From Takakia lepidozioides (lineage: Eukaryota > Streptophyta > Takakiopsida > Takakiales > Takakiaceae): a DNA stretch of 64,000 bases. Below are positions 37,514-49,006 of the stretch, in pieces. The position numbers were made by a program, and so were the translations under genes. Under the pieces are notes generated by a model. The model was given only the letters and a program-made list of their open reading frames with translations, was not told the origin of the DNA and made no database searches. The first letter of the stretch is position 1; the number at the start of each line of letters is the position of its first letter. The stretch spans positions 14,880,001 through 14,944,000 of the forward strand of contig CM060733.1 in the NCBI GenBank assembly GCA_030704615.1. The letters run 5' to 3'.

Positions 37514-38975
37514 CCCAGGCTTCTCCTTTAATGTCACAGAAGAGAAGAGGCAGTGAGCATGCCTCAGTGTAGAATACATGCCAGGTGTGTACCGTTCACC
37601 CTTAAGTCCTTCATAGCCGAACGCCCCCCCCTGCTGCGCAAGCGCCCACAGGAGGGGGCGACCCAGTAGGATAAGCCGTAGGAGAAGTAATCCCAGGGGA
37701 ATCAGAAGCCAGATGGTGAATGATTCCACTGAAAACGTCCACCCAATTTTTTCAAGTTTGAGCCGGCAGGGTTCGCAGCTTGCTAACTACAGGGTGGGCC
37801 GGATAGCGCTAAGTCCTCCGGGGCACAAAACAGATTCCTCCTCCGAGGGAGTTGCCAAACCAGTGTGTCTGATGGCTGCACACAACTCTCCGATTGCCAG
37901 TTTGAAGAACAGTGCAACACTAGGAGTAGTCCCTCTCCCTCTCTCTCCTTCACATCTCTCCCCCCCTCACCGCCTCATTCAGCACCCCCGTCTGCCTATT
38001 CAATCTCCGTCTTGTCTATCCTCTCTCACTCTGCACCTCTCTCCCCCCGAGCTACCTACATTACGATGCAGTTCATACTCATACCCCTCACATAACAGCA
38101 TCACGAAACCGGCAAACTACAAACTACCCACCTCCCTCCCTCTCACGGTTTAAACGGTTACGACGAAGCCGAGTCGTCCAGCCAACCCGAACCCACCTCC
38201 TCCCCCCCTCTCCCCCTCCTTCACGAAAGAACTCACAACCTCCGTCCCTCCATCTCTCTTGTCTGTCACCGCACCATCCAGCACCCCAGTAACGCATGTC
38301 AGGCTGTGCATTCCTCGCTTTAAAAAGCCTCACAGCGCCACCCTGTCTGTTCCCCTTACTCTACCAAGTTACTACTTAGCAACCCAGGCCCCACCCCTCC
38401 ACCATCCACTCCCTCTTCCTTTCCATTCACTCACCCTCCTCCCTCCCTCCATTCCCTCAACTGCATTCCCAAAGCAGCCACAATCTACGTATCTCTGATC
38501 GCCCTCCCCGAATCCCTTGCAATCCAGCAATCTCCCTTTGTCAGGATTCCCGGCCACTGTTCTCCACTCCCTTCCCGAGGGAGATTATTCCATATTTCAA
38601 GTTCAAGATCACCGGCTGTACCGGCTACAGCCGGTAGATCCCAACCCATCTGGTTGAACTAACCAATATTTGTACCTCAATATTTGTGTGGTGGGTTGGT
38701 GGGTCTTGTTCTCCGCACTCAGGCCCACACCTACCCTTTCTCTCTCAATTTCTGGTGAGAGATCCATCCGTCCCCATTATACGGAAATCCGTTCGTTTTT
38801 TTTAAAAGTCTTTCTCATGGAGTTCTCATGTTCTAAGATGTTCCACATATCCATGGGAGACAAGACTTTGGTCTATAAAAGCCGGCGTAACCAAGAGCCA
38901 CTCGAGAGATGGGGGTACTATGCAAATATCAAGCCACAAACCTCAGTATAACTGGATCTCATGAGGTCGAAAGAC

Positions 38976-39088
38976 CACCCCACGCCATAGGGAATCCACA
39001 CTACGGCGCCATAGCTAGGCGCGGTGAGGCTCAACTCGAGAAAGATGAGCCTCCCGCGCTTGCCGTGAAGATAACCACTCCAAGGCCT
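38976..39088 (+). repeat. 113-bp dispersed repeat, copy 2
   Basis: Near-identical to 8757-8869 (about four mismatches, no gaps). The similarity stops sharply on both sides. This boundary behaviour suggests insertion of a defined unit or retention of one conserved segment of a larger element. Confidence 0.85.
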
Positions 39089-40124
39089 GACATTGCAAGG
39101 ATGTGAGCCCAGGACGCATATTGATGTCGACCTACATATACCCCATGCAAGTATAACGGGGGAGAAGGGTTTGAGCCGACGACGCATTTGGAGGTAGACC
39201 CACATGTAACTTACTCCATGCAGCTGGGGATCTCAGGGGGATTTCTATTCTATTCTTTTCTTTTTCAAGCAAAACAAGTGACAACTAAGTTAACTCTTGT
39301 TCCGACCGGTTTACACTCTGTTCCGGAGTGATGTGATTGATTCAGCGTTGATTGATCCGGATATTTGATTCTCCTGCATTGTGGCTGAGGGTCAGGAAAT
39401 TTGCAATTTTTGATTACCGGAAGTTGCCAACTTATATCCAGAACAATATAATAAATAAAATAAAATAAATAAAATCTCAAAATTGGGGATCATGAGGGGA
39501 GCGGAGTATATGATGCCCAGCCCAGGCTGACCGGATGTGACCGGCGACTGCTGGTGGGGTGGCGGCAGCAGTAGGGCCGGTCATTAGCTTTTCGTTGCGA
39601 ACGGGACAGCAGGCGCCCCCTCATTGCCTTGCCGGCGTATCGCTACCGGAACCGGAAACTGCACACAATGGCGGGCCATGCTGGATGTTAAACTACCATT
39701 TACTCCAAACCTTGTGCGCGGAAGGATGAGAAACTGCAAGCTTCTGAGAACTCGCGTAGTGTCTGCAAAGTCCACTGCGCATGTGCGCTCCTGTTACTCA
39801 ACGCAAATGGACAGCGATTTGGACGGATCTGCATCATACGCCAGACATTCATCCATCAACGCGAGCAGGACCAAAGGAACGGGATTTGCGGGTGGGGGAC
39901 GGTGGCGTATGGGGCAGGCCGCAGCGTGTCTTGTCCAACTCTCTACTCTTTCCATTATATATACATCTTATTATATATATACATGGGTCACACTAGACGT
40001 AACGAACTTTCAGATTTTTTCCCCACTCGGCTACCGCTGGTGGTGGGGCTCATTTCGGTAATCCGCTAAACTCGGAGGCTTACCCTACACATCCTATATC
40101 TATGTAACCATATATATATAGGTC

Positions 40125-40185
40125 AGGGGTGATATCCCCACTGTAAGCCTTCACGGCCCCAAGGTGGTTATTTTTTTACTTCTTC
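40125..40185 (+). mobile_element. Fragment of SINE family 1
   Basis: GGGTGATATCCCCACTG followed by TAAGCCTTCACGGC and GGTGGTTATTTTTTT matches the middle of the SINE family 1 body (compare 26512-26570). No A or B box or tail is present. Confidence 0.5.
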
Positions 40186-41572
40186 TAAATTTTTTTCCAG
40201 GGCCTCTGTCCCCTGTTCTAAAATATAGATATAAGAGCCTGGGTGGGGAAGTTTCCCCCTGCAAGTAAACTTCCGCATCCTCGCAGTAGTTTGTTTTTCA
40301 CCTTTTTCGTTCATTTTCAGGGTTCCCCTTTTTACAGACCACTCAGAAAAAGCCTCTTCCCCTCTCTTTATATTATATATATAAAAGAGGGAGGAGAAGA
40401 GAGAGAGAGAGAGAGAGGATGAATATAATGATCATTGATTGTGGCCTGCTATCAAAACTGTATCCAGGTTTGGCTGTGTATAGTAGTTTTGATGCAAGAG
40501 TTATGTTGCCAGAGTGTACAATCCAGTTTACCGTAAAAAATCTCGGCAATTCGTGTAGGGGTGATGGCCTAATTAAGCCAGCGACAGCTGGTACGCTACC
40601 ACCATTCATCCGTCTTCTTCCATCGTTCAATATTTGGTGTGACCCAGGCTGCATAAGAGAAGCTACAGGGAGGACAAATATGGGGTACATACAAACCTTT
40701 GAGATACTCAACCATACAACAACATTGGTACTACCAAGGTGATGCATTGCATGGTAGTTTGTTACAGGAACTGAACAACCTAAAAGGCAACTCGAACATA
40801 GAAATGGTATTTACTTTGCACTAGTGGTCGTACCTGGCTGGCTCGAAAGAGCTAGAGACCAGAGTCCACTAAAGAAAGTTGAGCTAGAGTTTGCAAGAGA
40901 AAGAGAGATCTGGTGGGTCAACAATTAGCCACTGCTGCTTCCGTGACGGACGCCTACAAGAGACCACGCCTCCCAGAAGAGTACAAGAAGATGGTTGGTC
41001 CTCCCTCAAGAGATGACCTGACCCCAATACAACTATTAGTGCCTACACCGAAGAGACCTCTTATCTAGCCTTATTGGCCACTTTGATGTGTACACCCCAA
41101 TATCAATGACCACTATGATCTTTTGAATCAAATGAAGCACTGCTTCTACAGTTTTCACAAGCTACTCAAAAGACTCTGGCTTGATGACCACGAGTCAAAA
41201 CTTTCCAAACCCCTTCACATCATCCAACCCCGCAGTGGCTTATGGGGCCTTCCTTGCTACTACTTTGCTGCACCCTTGATTCTCCAACGAATGCAACTCA
41301 AGGACCAACAATACATATGACTGACTCTGAGCACCGAACCTTCTTCACCAGAGGAACACCGGAGCTTCCTCAGCCATACCTCCAACCCTCCCAAAAGGAG
41401 GAAAAACAGAAAGAAAAGAAACCGCCTCTCTTTGCAAAGCTTTTGGCCTGTAGGAAATAATCCTGTTGTAGTTTCAGAAGATTGAACCAATGCGTTGCCT
41501 ACCATGCACCCCAGTCCTGCCTGACTCTCTTGGATACAACCAAACTTTCCAAGGTTCATTGGCGAAATAGCC

Positions 41573-44158
41573 CTATACAACTTGGTAACTCTTGACCACC
41601 AATTCTGTTCGTTTTGCGAATTTGACAGGACTTCCCGCTTGTGGCCCTTGTGCCTGTGTTACGCTTGCCACCTGAAATCACACATGAATCCCAAACACAT
41701 GACCCTTGGTGTTTCTATTCACAACCATACAGGTGGAACAGTGCTGAGCCAAAAATGACAAATGGTAGTGCGCCACGTGTTACACATCATGCCATGGAAC
41801 ACAGAGGAGAGGAGCATAAACAAATAAAAAAGAGTGAGGGAAACTACGCCCCCACCTCTAATGTAGAACACACAAATCAGGGCTTCATCAAAAAAGTGCT
41901 GCAAGGAGTCACAAACAACGGTTGAACAGAATATACCTTCACATCACAGAAGGTTTTTGTTGCACTGAACTTCACATCGATTGGGAAAAATGCACCCGGA
42001 TCTGCCGCGGGCACAACAAACTCCATGGATCCACTGAAGAAGGCAAAACCCAAGAAACAAGATTTAGAGAGAATGTAGTACAAAAACGTCCTGGGGAAGA
42101 CCTGATTTTGTCGAGCATCGCAATGAAGAACAGCTACAGATCTGACTCTTGAAAAAACACAGGTGAAAATTTTGAATAGAACACGCCACTTACTTGAGGT
42201 TACTGTTGTCAATCAACACATTGGACCACTCCAAGATTGACCTCCGAGAGTCATACCTGCAACCGCAATCATGCCCCGCAGTTGCATCAATCATTCTGAT
42301 GTACAGAAGTGATGAATCAAGAGAACTGTTTACTATCCACCTACAGGAAGGCAATTACGTCAAGATCTACGGGGACTCACCTCCACTCTCCATCTACTTG
42401 GTTCACTGTCGGGGGATCACGAAGGGCCGGCAACGGGATTTGAATCACAACGTTTTGAAGCTCAAATGTCCTAGACGCTTCATACTCGATGTTGATGTAT
42501 GATTCTCCACCTGACACTGAGGGCCAGCAGTTGACTGGATTCCAACCCGCATCACAGATCTCCCCAGATGAGTTAAAGAAACAACAACCCCCAAGAATGA
42601 TACAACGGATTGGCCTGTCCATGGGAATGCATTTCAGCATCCCACTCATACCAATTGAGGATTCTCGAGACAGTTTCAGACTTCCAGAAGCCACAGGCAT
42701 GGGGATACTGTAAGGCACACCATCCCTGGCAACAACCTTCAAGTAACTGTATTGCATAACCCAAAGCCAACATCACCGAGAACTAAATCTGCTATGGATT
42801 GCCTTGGTCATCAACCTATATTTTGCAGTAGAGAACACTGCAAAACATCCAACCCTGGAGCCAAAGGGAAGATCTGAGTAGCTACAGGGTATAAAAATGA
42901 GCATCTGAGTGGGAGATCCTTCTTGCTAATATCTTCTCATCAAGCCAAATTTCTCAAGAGGCCAACGTGGCTGAAGTAAAAGGGCTACCACTCTAAAAGG
43001 CAGAGGCAAACTTAGGCTCAACAGTGATGTCAGAGAAAAGGCAGGTGCCATCAAGAAAATTGACTTCTCAGACATGCACAAAAACCTTCCCATGCGTCTT
43101 CCTACTACTCAAACATATGCATACTTACTGTTGAGGGGCACCAGAGATTCTTGCTTGCTTTGCATGCGCCACTTCAAAACACCCAGAGCAGTGCCTGTGG
43201 GAAATGGTTTACTGGGATCCTTGAGGCCCAGAATGTTGTTATTAGAGTACAGTTTTTTATCCATATTCGGGTGTGACGTAAAGTGGAAACCTTTGTTGGC
43301 ACCAGACTCCACCTGCAGAGAGGAGCAGCAGAATCAGAACAGCTCCAGGGATGGCGAAAATCCAGAATTCTTGCCACTGACAGACCTCAGGTACAACATT
43401 TGTCCATATCGAAGATCCAAAACTATACAACCAAAGAGAGTGGAGAAAGAAAAAGAAACATGTTACATCCACAGGAGCCGAAGGACCCAAGCCACACCAG
43501 TGGAGAGAGAGAATGTACTCATAGGACGTTGTTTGCCAGAGCCTTGTGGCATTGACCCCGTGCCCAGTTTGAGCAGAACACAAAGGGACAGAACCTACCT
43601 TGGTCAGGGGCTGACGCCGGTAGTAAGACCTACTCTGGAATAAACAATTGAACCGGGTTTTCCAGATATCCTATAGAGATCCCTTTACACAAGCATCAAC
43701 CTGCTGTGTGTGGTTCAAAGTTGGTAAACAACGGTACAGGCACAATTCCCTTGATAGATTTGGAGAGAGCGTCTCTCTGGTGAGCGAACCCCAGACAATG
43801 AATCAGAAAATGAATATTGTCTTCAGGTTGCCCACACAACCGGCGATTGCACTCTCCCTCTCCTCTCGGCTTCTGTCTGCTGTTCAAAGGTAGGCTTCCC
43901 GCCCTGAGTTTAAATTTCAGTCTAGTGCCGAGAGTGAGTAGACCCTTGAGGTCATCCATGATGTCCTCCCCCATGTCACAGACTGGAAACACGTTCAAGG
44001 AAGTTTTCTGCCTAACTTCATCACTCGAGAGAATGTACTCATAAGACGTTGTTTGCCGTAGCCTTGTGGCCATTGACCCCGCGCCCAGTTTGAGCGGACC
44101 CATTACTTGAGAGAGATTGTACTCATAAGACGTTGTTTGCCCTCCATTACTTGAGAGA

Positions 44159-44194
<36 letters not shown>

Positions 44195-47100
44195 CCAGTA
44201 GCTGCCACTCAGATAGTTCACCAACATCATCCCATATGTACCTGAACTTGAATGTAGGCATCCTTTTCCTCTTGCACAATAAGCGACATGGTGCCCTGGA
44301 CTTCCAAATTCTCAAGACCTCCATCCTTCTTCAACACAACAACAAGCTTTTCTTCCAAGCCAATCATGATGGGGTCGGTCATTACAGAGGCAGCTGATTT
44401 CAATGGGCCAGAAAGCATTGGTGACGCATCTTCTATGATGACCTCCCCCTCTGCCTTCAATGATTCTAGAAACTGGTTTGTCTTTTGGGACTTGCCCAGT
44501 TTCATGCCGGAACCTTTGGAAGGAGCTGCCGCTGTAGTTGCACCCCGGGCTGTGATGCAGAACATGAACCTATCAGAGCTCAAAAAAGGTTCCAAATAAA
44601 AGTTTCCAAGAATTGGATCATTAATCAAGCCGATGGATAAACCCCCAATTAAAAGTTCGTGACCCAAAACCGGCAGGTAACTCACAAAGAGAAATTACCT
44701 ATCCTCATTCATTAAACTGCAACGCTCACCTAAAAAGAGTCATAAATCCTTCAAGTCAGTATAAGACTCTGCAGAAGCAGGCTATCACATCTATTACTGC
44801 TACCACCCAGAAAACCAGTGAAGTGGCTATCTAGCAGAAGACTCGCAAAGTGGCCCTCCTTGTTTCATAACTGCTTGTACCGAGAAAGATGTGCAGAAAA
44901 CCTAAACTTTCAACAAAATCTGCAAGAGCAGAGAGGTAAGCAAACGGTGAACCCGGACTGTTCTTTTTTTACGTACACTCTTGAAGAATATGTATGTGGA
45001 CAATGACATACAGGAAGCAAATTGTATTTTAAAAACACACCTAAGAATTGTGCCATTATAGTGCCCGACCCTAAAGAACTGCAATAATGTGCAGGTAGGA
45101 TTCAAACAAACCTTTGGGCTTGAAAGCATCCGAATCTAAACCTGGCGCGAAGGACGATGAGTTGCTCCCAAAGCCACCACCCCCTGAGGAAGATATTTCG
45201 CTAAACCCATTGTCAAATCTGATAGGCCCTGTAGATGGCATGGAGGTGTAGCCTCCCTTCTCAGACCTCTGCTTGTCAATCTGCACCATGTGAACAATGA
45301 CCGCCATTGTAAAATTAGATTTCTTTCGCCTGACAATGATGTTACGTTTGCAAACAAGGATACACCTAATTAAATCGCTGGAAACTGAAGACTTCTCCCT
45401 CACCCTCACCAATACAGAACTGCCCCATAGGAATAATGTGACTCACAGCACAACAATTGCTTCCATGCTCCTATGAGTTACTGTAGCAGGGCACACTCAA
45501 CTACTCCCTCGTCAAGCTGTGCGTGCCCTACTCTGTCTGAGACTATTACTCCTCAAAAAATGGCAGGCCATACGTTTATAAGGGCTGTCATACGACACAA
45601 GTAACTATCACGATAGTCTAGTCCACATCTTAGTGCAGGCCGTAGCTATGACATCTATCTACATTTTCATGTCCCCAATCATTCGCACCACCACAACATT
45701 ACTTACCTTACTCTTATCTATCTCATTTGCCTTGCGCTTCATCACATCTTTCGTGTCGTTGATCTTGCTTTCCATGATAAGATTGTGCATTCTTTCTTCA
45801 TGACTTTCCATCTCCACATACTGCTTGACTTGAGCAATAGTGACATTCTCCTTATGCCCCAGAGAGATCACCTGATCGAATGCAAAAATGATCTCAAACG
45901 CCATTTTGCAGATACCTTCTTCATCAATTGCAGGAACATACTCAGGTACCTGAAGTAAGTTAAGGATGAACAATGTACCCCAAAAAGGGAAATACACGGC
46001 AATGAATTACATTCTATCCAAATCTGATTCATCTGAGTGTATTATTCACAAAGAACCAGGAAATTTGACTTCCCTGGGGGAATTGATATCCTTGAAAGGT
46101 GTGGAGAAAGTGTTTTGCAAAATGATACAAAGGAAACAAGTAGACATGAACAAACTCCTGAATGTGAGGATACAATTTTTGATAGCATGCGTAATGTCTC
46201 GAGATCGTCAAGGATGTTGCTCTGCTTGTTTGTAACAAGAAGAAGATAGAGTGTCTCCATCGGCTGGTACACATATCGAACATTCTGTGTCTCCACATAA
46301 GTATGCTGCTTGCCACTGCCAACAAGCTTTGGAAATGCTGCAAGTAACCCCTCGATTCGTATTCTAGACATGTCCACAAACTGCCGGGAAACCAAAGCTG
46401 CATCAAATCCAAAGTCACCATAAACAACTTCAACGTGATTGCCTCACACAATTACTCACAGTCAAGGGGGAAAATAGTGGTGCAGTTGTCTCCAAGGGCT
46501 AACATCACCTTTGTGTGTTCAGAAGAACACTCTTAAGTCCACCTATGAGATGCCACCAGATAAGTAGGGCCTGGCATTGGTCAGAGTAGACTTGCACAGA
46601 TCTCCAATTCTCACACCAGATTCATATTTACCCTTGGTATCAACACAATCTAAACAGGCTCACTCATTCAGCTCTCTAACTGAAAGTCGATTGCAGTGTG
46701 TGAATCAGGGTGATCTGGTTTCAGTACAACAGATGTGGACATTTCCAATCTGCTCCCATGGATCTAAAAAAGATACTGGCACATAACCAACGAAACCCCG
46801 AGGGTACCAATCTGGATGAACCTCCAGATGCATCAGTTCTACTATATCCGAATCTGGTGTAAACCCTAAGATCTCCACTTGATAAGAGGGACTCTTTGCG
46901 AAGAACCTCCAACAAGAAGAACCGTTAAAAACCATATACACATTGTATCTGATATTACTTCAATCACACAGTAGAAGGTCTTGGCGAGACAAGGTATAGG
47001 CAGACAAACAAACGAAGACATTTCTCACCTTTCCCGGTCTTGCTGATGATGGAAGCCGCCAGCACCACCTGGCATGCACATCAGGAGCTCAAGTACGTGA

Positions 47101-47223
47101 AACAGAAGGATCTTGAGGCTCAGAACAGCGAGAACAAGAAAGAAAAACGTGACACAAACCTCAACCGAAGTTGAAACCTCACAGAAGAGACAATTAGGGA
47201 AGGTAAGAGGATGCACATACCAT
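41573..47223 (-). CDS. ARCN1: Coatomer subunit delta (delta-COP)
   Basis: Delta-COP is a subunit of the COPI coat, which drives Golgi-to-ER retrograde vesicle traffic. Eleven minus-strand exons: 47221-47223 (ATG only), 47029-47068, 46174-46397, 45707-45949, 45112-45280, 44242-44549, 43129-43312, 42381-42534, 42194-42256, 41937-42033, 41573-41671. They total 1584 nt (527 aa, the size of Arabidopsis delta-COP) with every phase consistent. Landmarks: N-terminal longin domain with [13 protein letters not shown] at 2-14, [20 protein letters not shown] and [20 protein letters not shown]; a Gly/Ser-rich linker at about 175-225; [15 protein letters not shown]; and a C-terminal mu-homology domain with [33 protein letters not shown] and the terminal YQVV. 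The start codon sits at the very end of its exon (ATG|GTATGT). Introns hold (GA)n tracts and foldback-family units at 43.5 and 44.0-44.2 kb. Confidence 0.95.
43509..43580 (-). repeat. Foldback-family unit in a delta-COP intron
   Basis: GAGAGAGAATGTACTCATAG followed by GACGTTGTTTGCCAG, AGCCTTGTGGCATTGACCC and GTGCCCAGTTTGAGCAGA is the reverse complement of the unit at 15453-15521. It borders a GA-rich run. Confidence 0.75.
44028..44193 (-). repeat. Two foldback-family units with (GA)n, in a delta-COP intron
   Basis: A full unit (GTACTCATAAGACGTTGTTT to CCCAGTTTGAGCGGA, 44034-44098) is followed at 44119-44142 by a shorter second unit with the same first 24 bases, then by a (GA)n tract at about 44153-44193. 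Both units are preceded by a short GAGAGA run, so the arrangement is GA-unit-GA-unit-GA. Confidence 0.75.
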
Positions 47224-49006
47224 GATGCCAGGCTTCAATGTCCCCCCCAATCAAACACCCGGTGGGGGCACTGCCGATCTATAATGTGCCCCTGCCTCCT
47301 GGCTATCTATGTTGCCGCATTTCGCCACTTCCTCTCCAACAATCTCCAGACTCCTCAGTCACCTCCACAGTATCTCAAAAGAGCGGCTTCCTTCACAAAG
47401 ATAGCTTCTTCTCTTTCATTTGTTGTTGATCTTTGCACCACATCAGAAAGGAGCTCAGATCATAAGTATGAATAGGAGAAGACGACGATCTGCCGCGAGG
47501 CACGCACAACACAAGCGCACTCCAGCGATGGCCTCCCGAGTCTGCTTCTGCTACTGACGATGAGCGTCCTTAGGGTCTCGCGGGGTGGACCCCGCCCTCC
47601 TATGGCTTCACCCGGTACAATATCGGGTCTCTATTAATAAAGATAAAATAAAAATAGATCAGTGATCCGAAAATATTCGGATGTAACTACTAATAGCCAG
47701 TCGCCACGCGGAAGACTACCGGCATCGTCCCTGTGGCGCCACCTGCTACAGCCGGTTATGTAAAAAGAAAAAAAACCTATGGGTGAAAAATAGGTAGGTT
47801 TATCATCCAGTTGGCATATTTCATCCGTGCGGGTGGGTCGTCTCTCTCCACTGTTATAGTTCATCAGAGAGTGGAGAGGTTTACTTCGGTGACAGTCTAT
47901 CTGTGGGTTTCGAAGACTGGCGAGGTCATGCAAGAGAAACCACTCTTGACATGGTGGGCCCTGACACCTCAAAAAGGCGTTTCACCAGTACTTTGGTTGC
48001 CAACTTGTGGCTCCAAACTGGATGAAGCCAGTGCATCAGCGAGGCAACCTGAAACCAGAACAGTGCCTCCTCGCTGAAAATGGTTGCTACTGGTACTAGG
48101 TCATCTTGCGCTTACAATGTATGTTACTAATTATGTTGCTTCACACATCTTGGATTTGTTGTATGATCTGTCAGGCCATGATTTCCAGTAGCAATACAAT
48201 GTCTGAGCAATCGATCTTCTTTATTAGTCCCTCCTTCAAAACCATGTCCCCCCTTCTTTCCATTTTTATGTTTGATTTCCTTCTCCTCGCAGTTCCTCAG
48301 TTATGAAGACAGTTTTGCTCTTTCAGGTCATACACTTGAAAGTTTCCAAAGTTGTTCGGGGGCTCACAACGAGTCTCCACTGTTGTGGTCACAGTCTCTA
48401 CCTAGTAGTCATACCCGCATGTAAAGGTGAGGATGGGGAGACAATCTGGATAAAGAAGTGGTGCAGCCTGCTTGTGGGTGCAATTGTTTCCAAATTTCAT
48501 TTTTGTTACTTGGCCAGCTGCACAGGAGGTCAATCTAACAAACTTGCTCACTTGAAAGATTGATAACTGGGTTGGACAAAACAAATGGGTGCTAGCACCA
48601 GTTTGATGTATACACCCTCTCGGACACCAACCTAAGTCATTTGTAATCTACTACTGACAGTTATGGCACACTTGGAGGGAGAGTCGGAATCTCCCATCAT
48701 ATAGGATAACTTGGTGAAGTCCAACAAGCTGTGTCATCACAACTGGAATTGAGAAGTTGACTTTGCACTCACTCTGTTTGAAGCTTACCTCAAAGTATTT
48801 CCCACATAAAAGTTATATCAGAAAAAATAGAGACTGAAAACATATCATATAGTTACAAAGCTTAAAACTGGAAGTATGCAGGGCATGAGAAGTGCCCCAG
48901 CGAAGAGATCAGTTTTATTTAAATTAAAGGTTGACCTTCTACCCCACCCAGAAAGGGTGCAAACCTAGCAAGGCAAAAAGATCCACAAAAATGGGTGAAG
49001 GATTAG
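47224..49006. other. Intergenic region, delta-COP upstream side
   Basis: The stretch next to 47223 should hold the delta-COP leader and promoter. No coding region was recognised; plus-strand frames at 47113-47475, 47811-48077 and 48303-48563 are short and lack domains. The stretch 48600-49006 is the 3-prime flank of the DUF1279 gene. Confidence 0.4.

Larger units (their letters stand above)
37514..41572. other. Intergenic region between EPC1 and delta-COP
   Basis: 37514-38600 is strongly C/T-rich on the plus strand (A/G-rich in the EPC1 sense direction) and probably contains the EPC1 promoter and leader. 38976-39088 is a dispersed repeat; 39450-39477 is an AAATA-type low-complexity tract; 40125-40185 is a SINE fragment; 40394-40418 is a (GA)n microsatellite. 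Open frames at 39624-40061 and 40419-40742 (107-145 codons) have no recognisable domain and I do not call them genes. Confidence 0.45.

Noticed and set aside
37328-37729. Extended 134-residue N-terminus for EPC1
   Set aside because: It needs a GTG start; the ATG at 37513 gives the usual short type II N-terminus and family length.
39624-40061. 145-codon plus-strand frame
   Set aside because: No recognisable domain, splice context or conservation signal; it lies in repeat-rich intergenic sequence.
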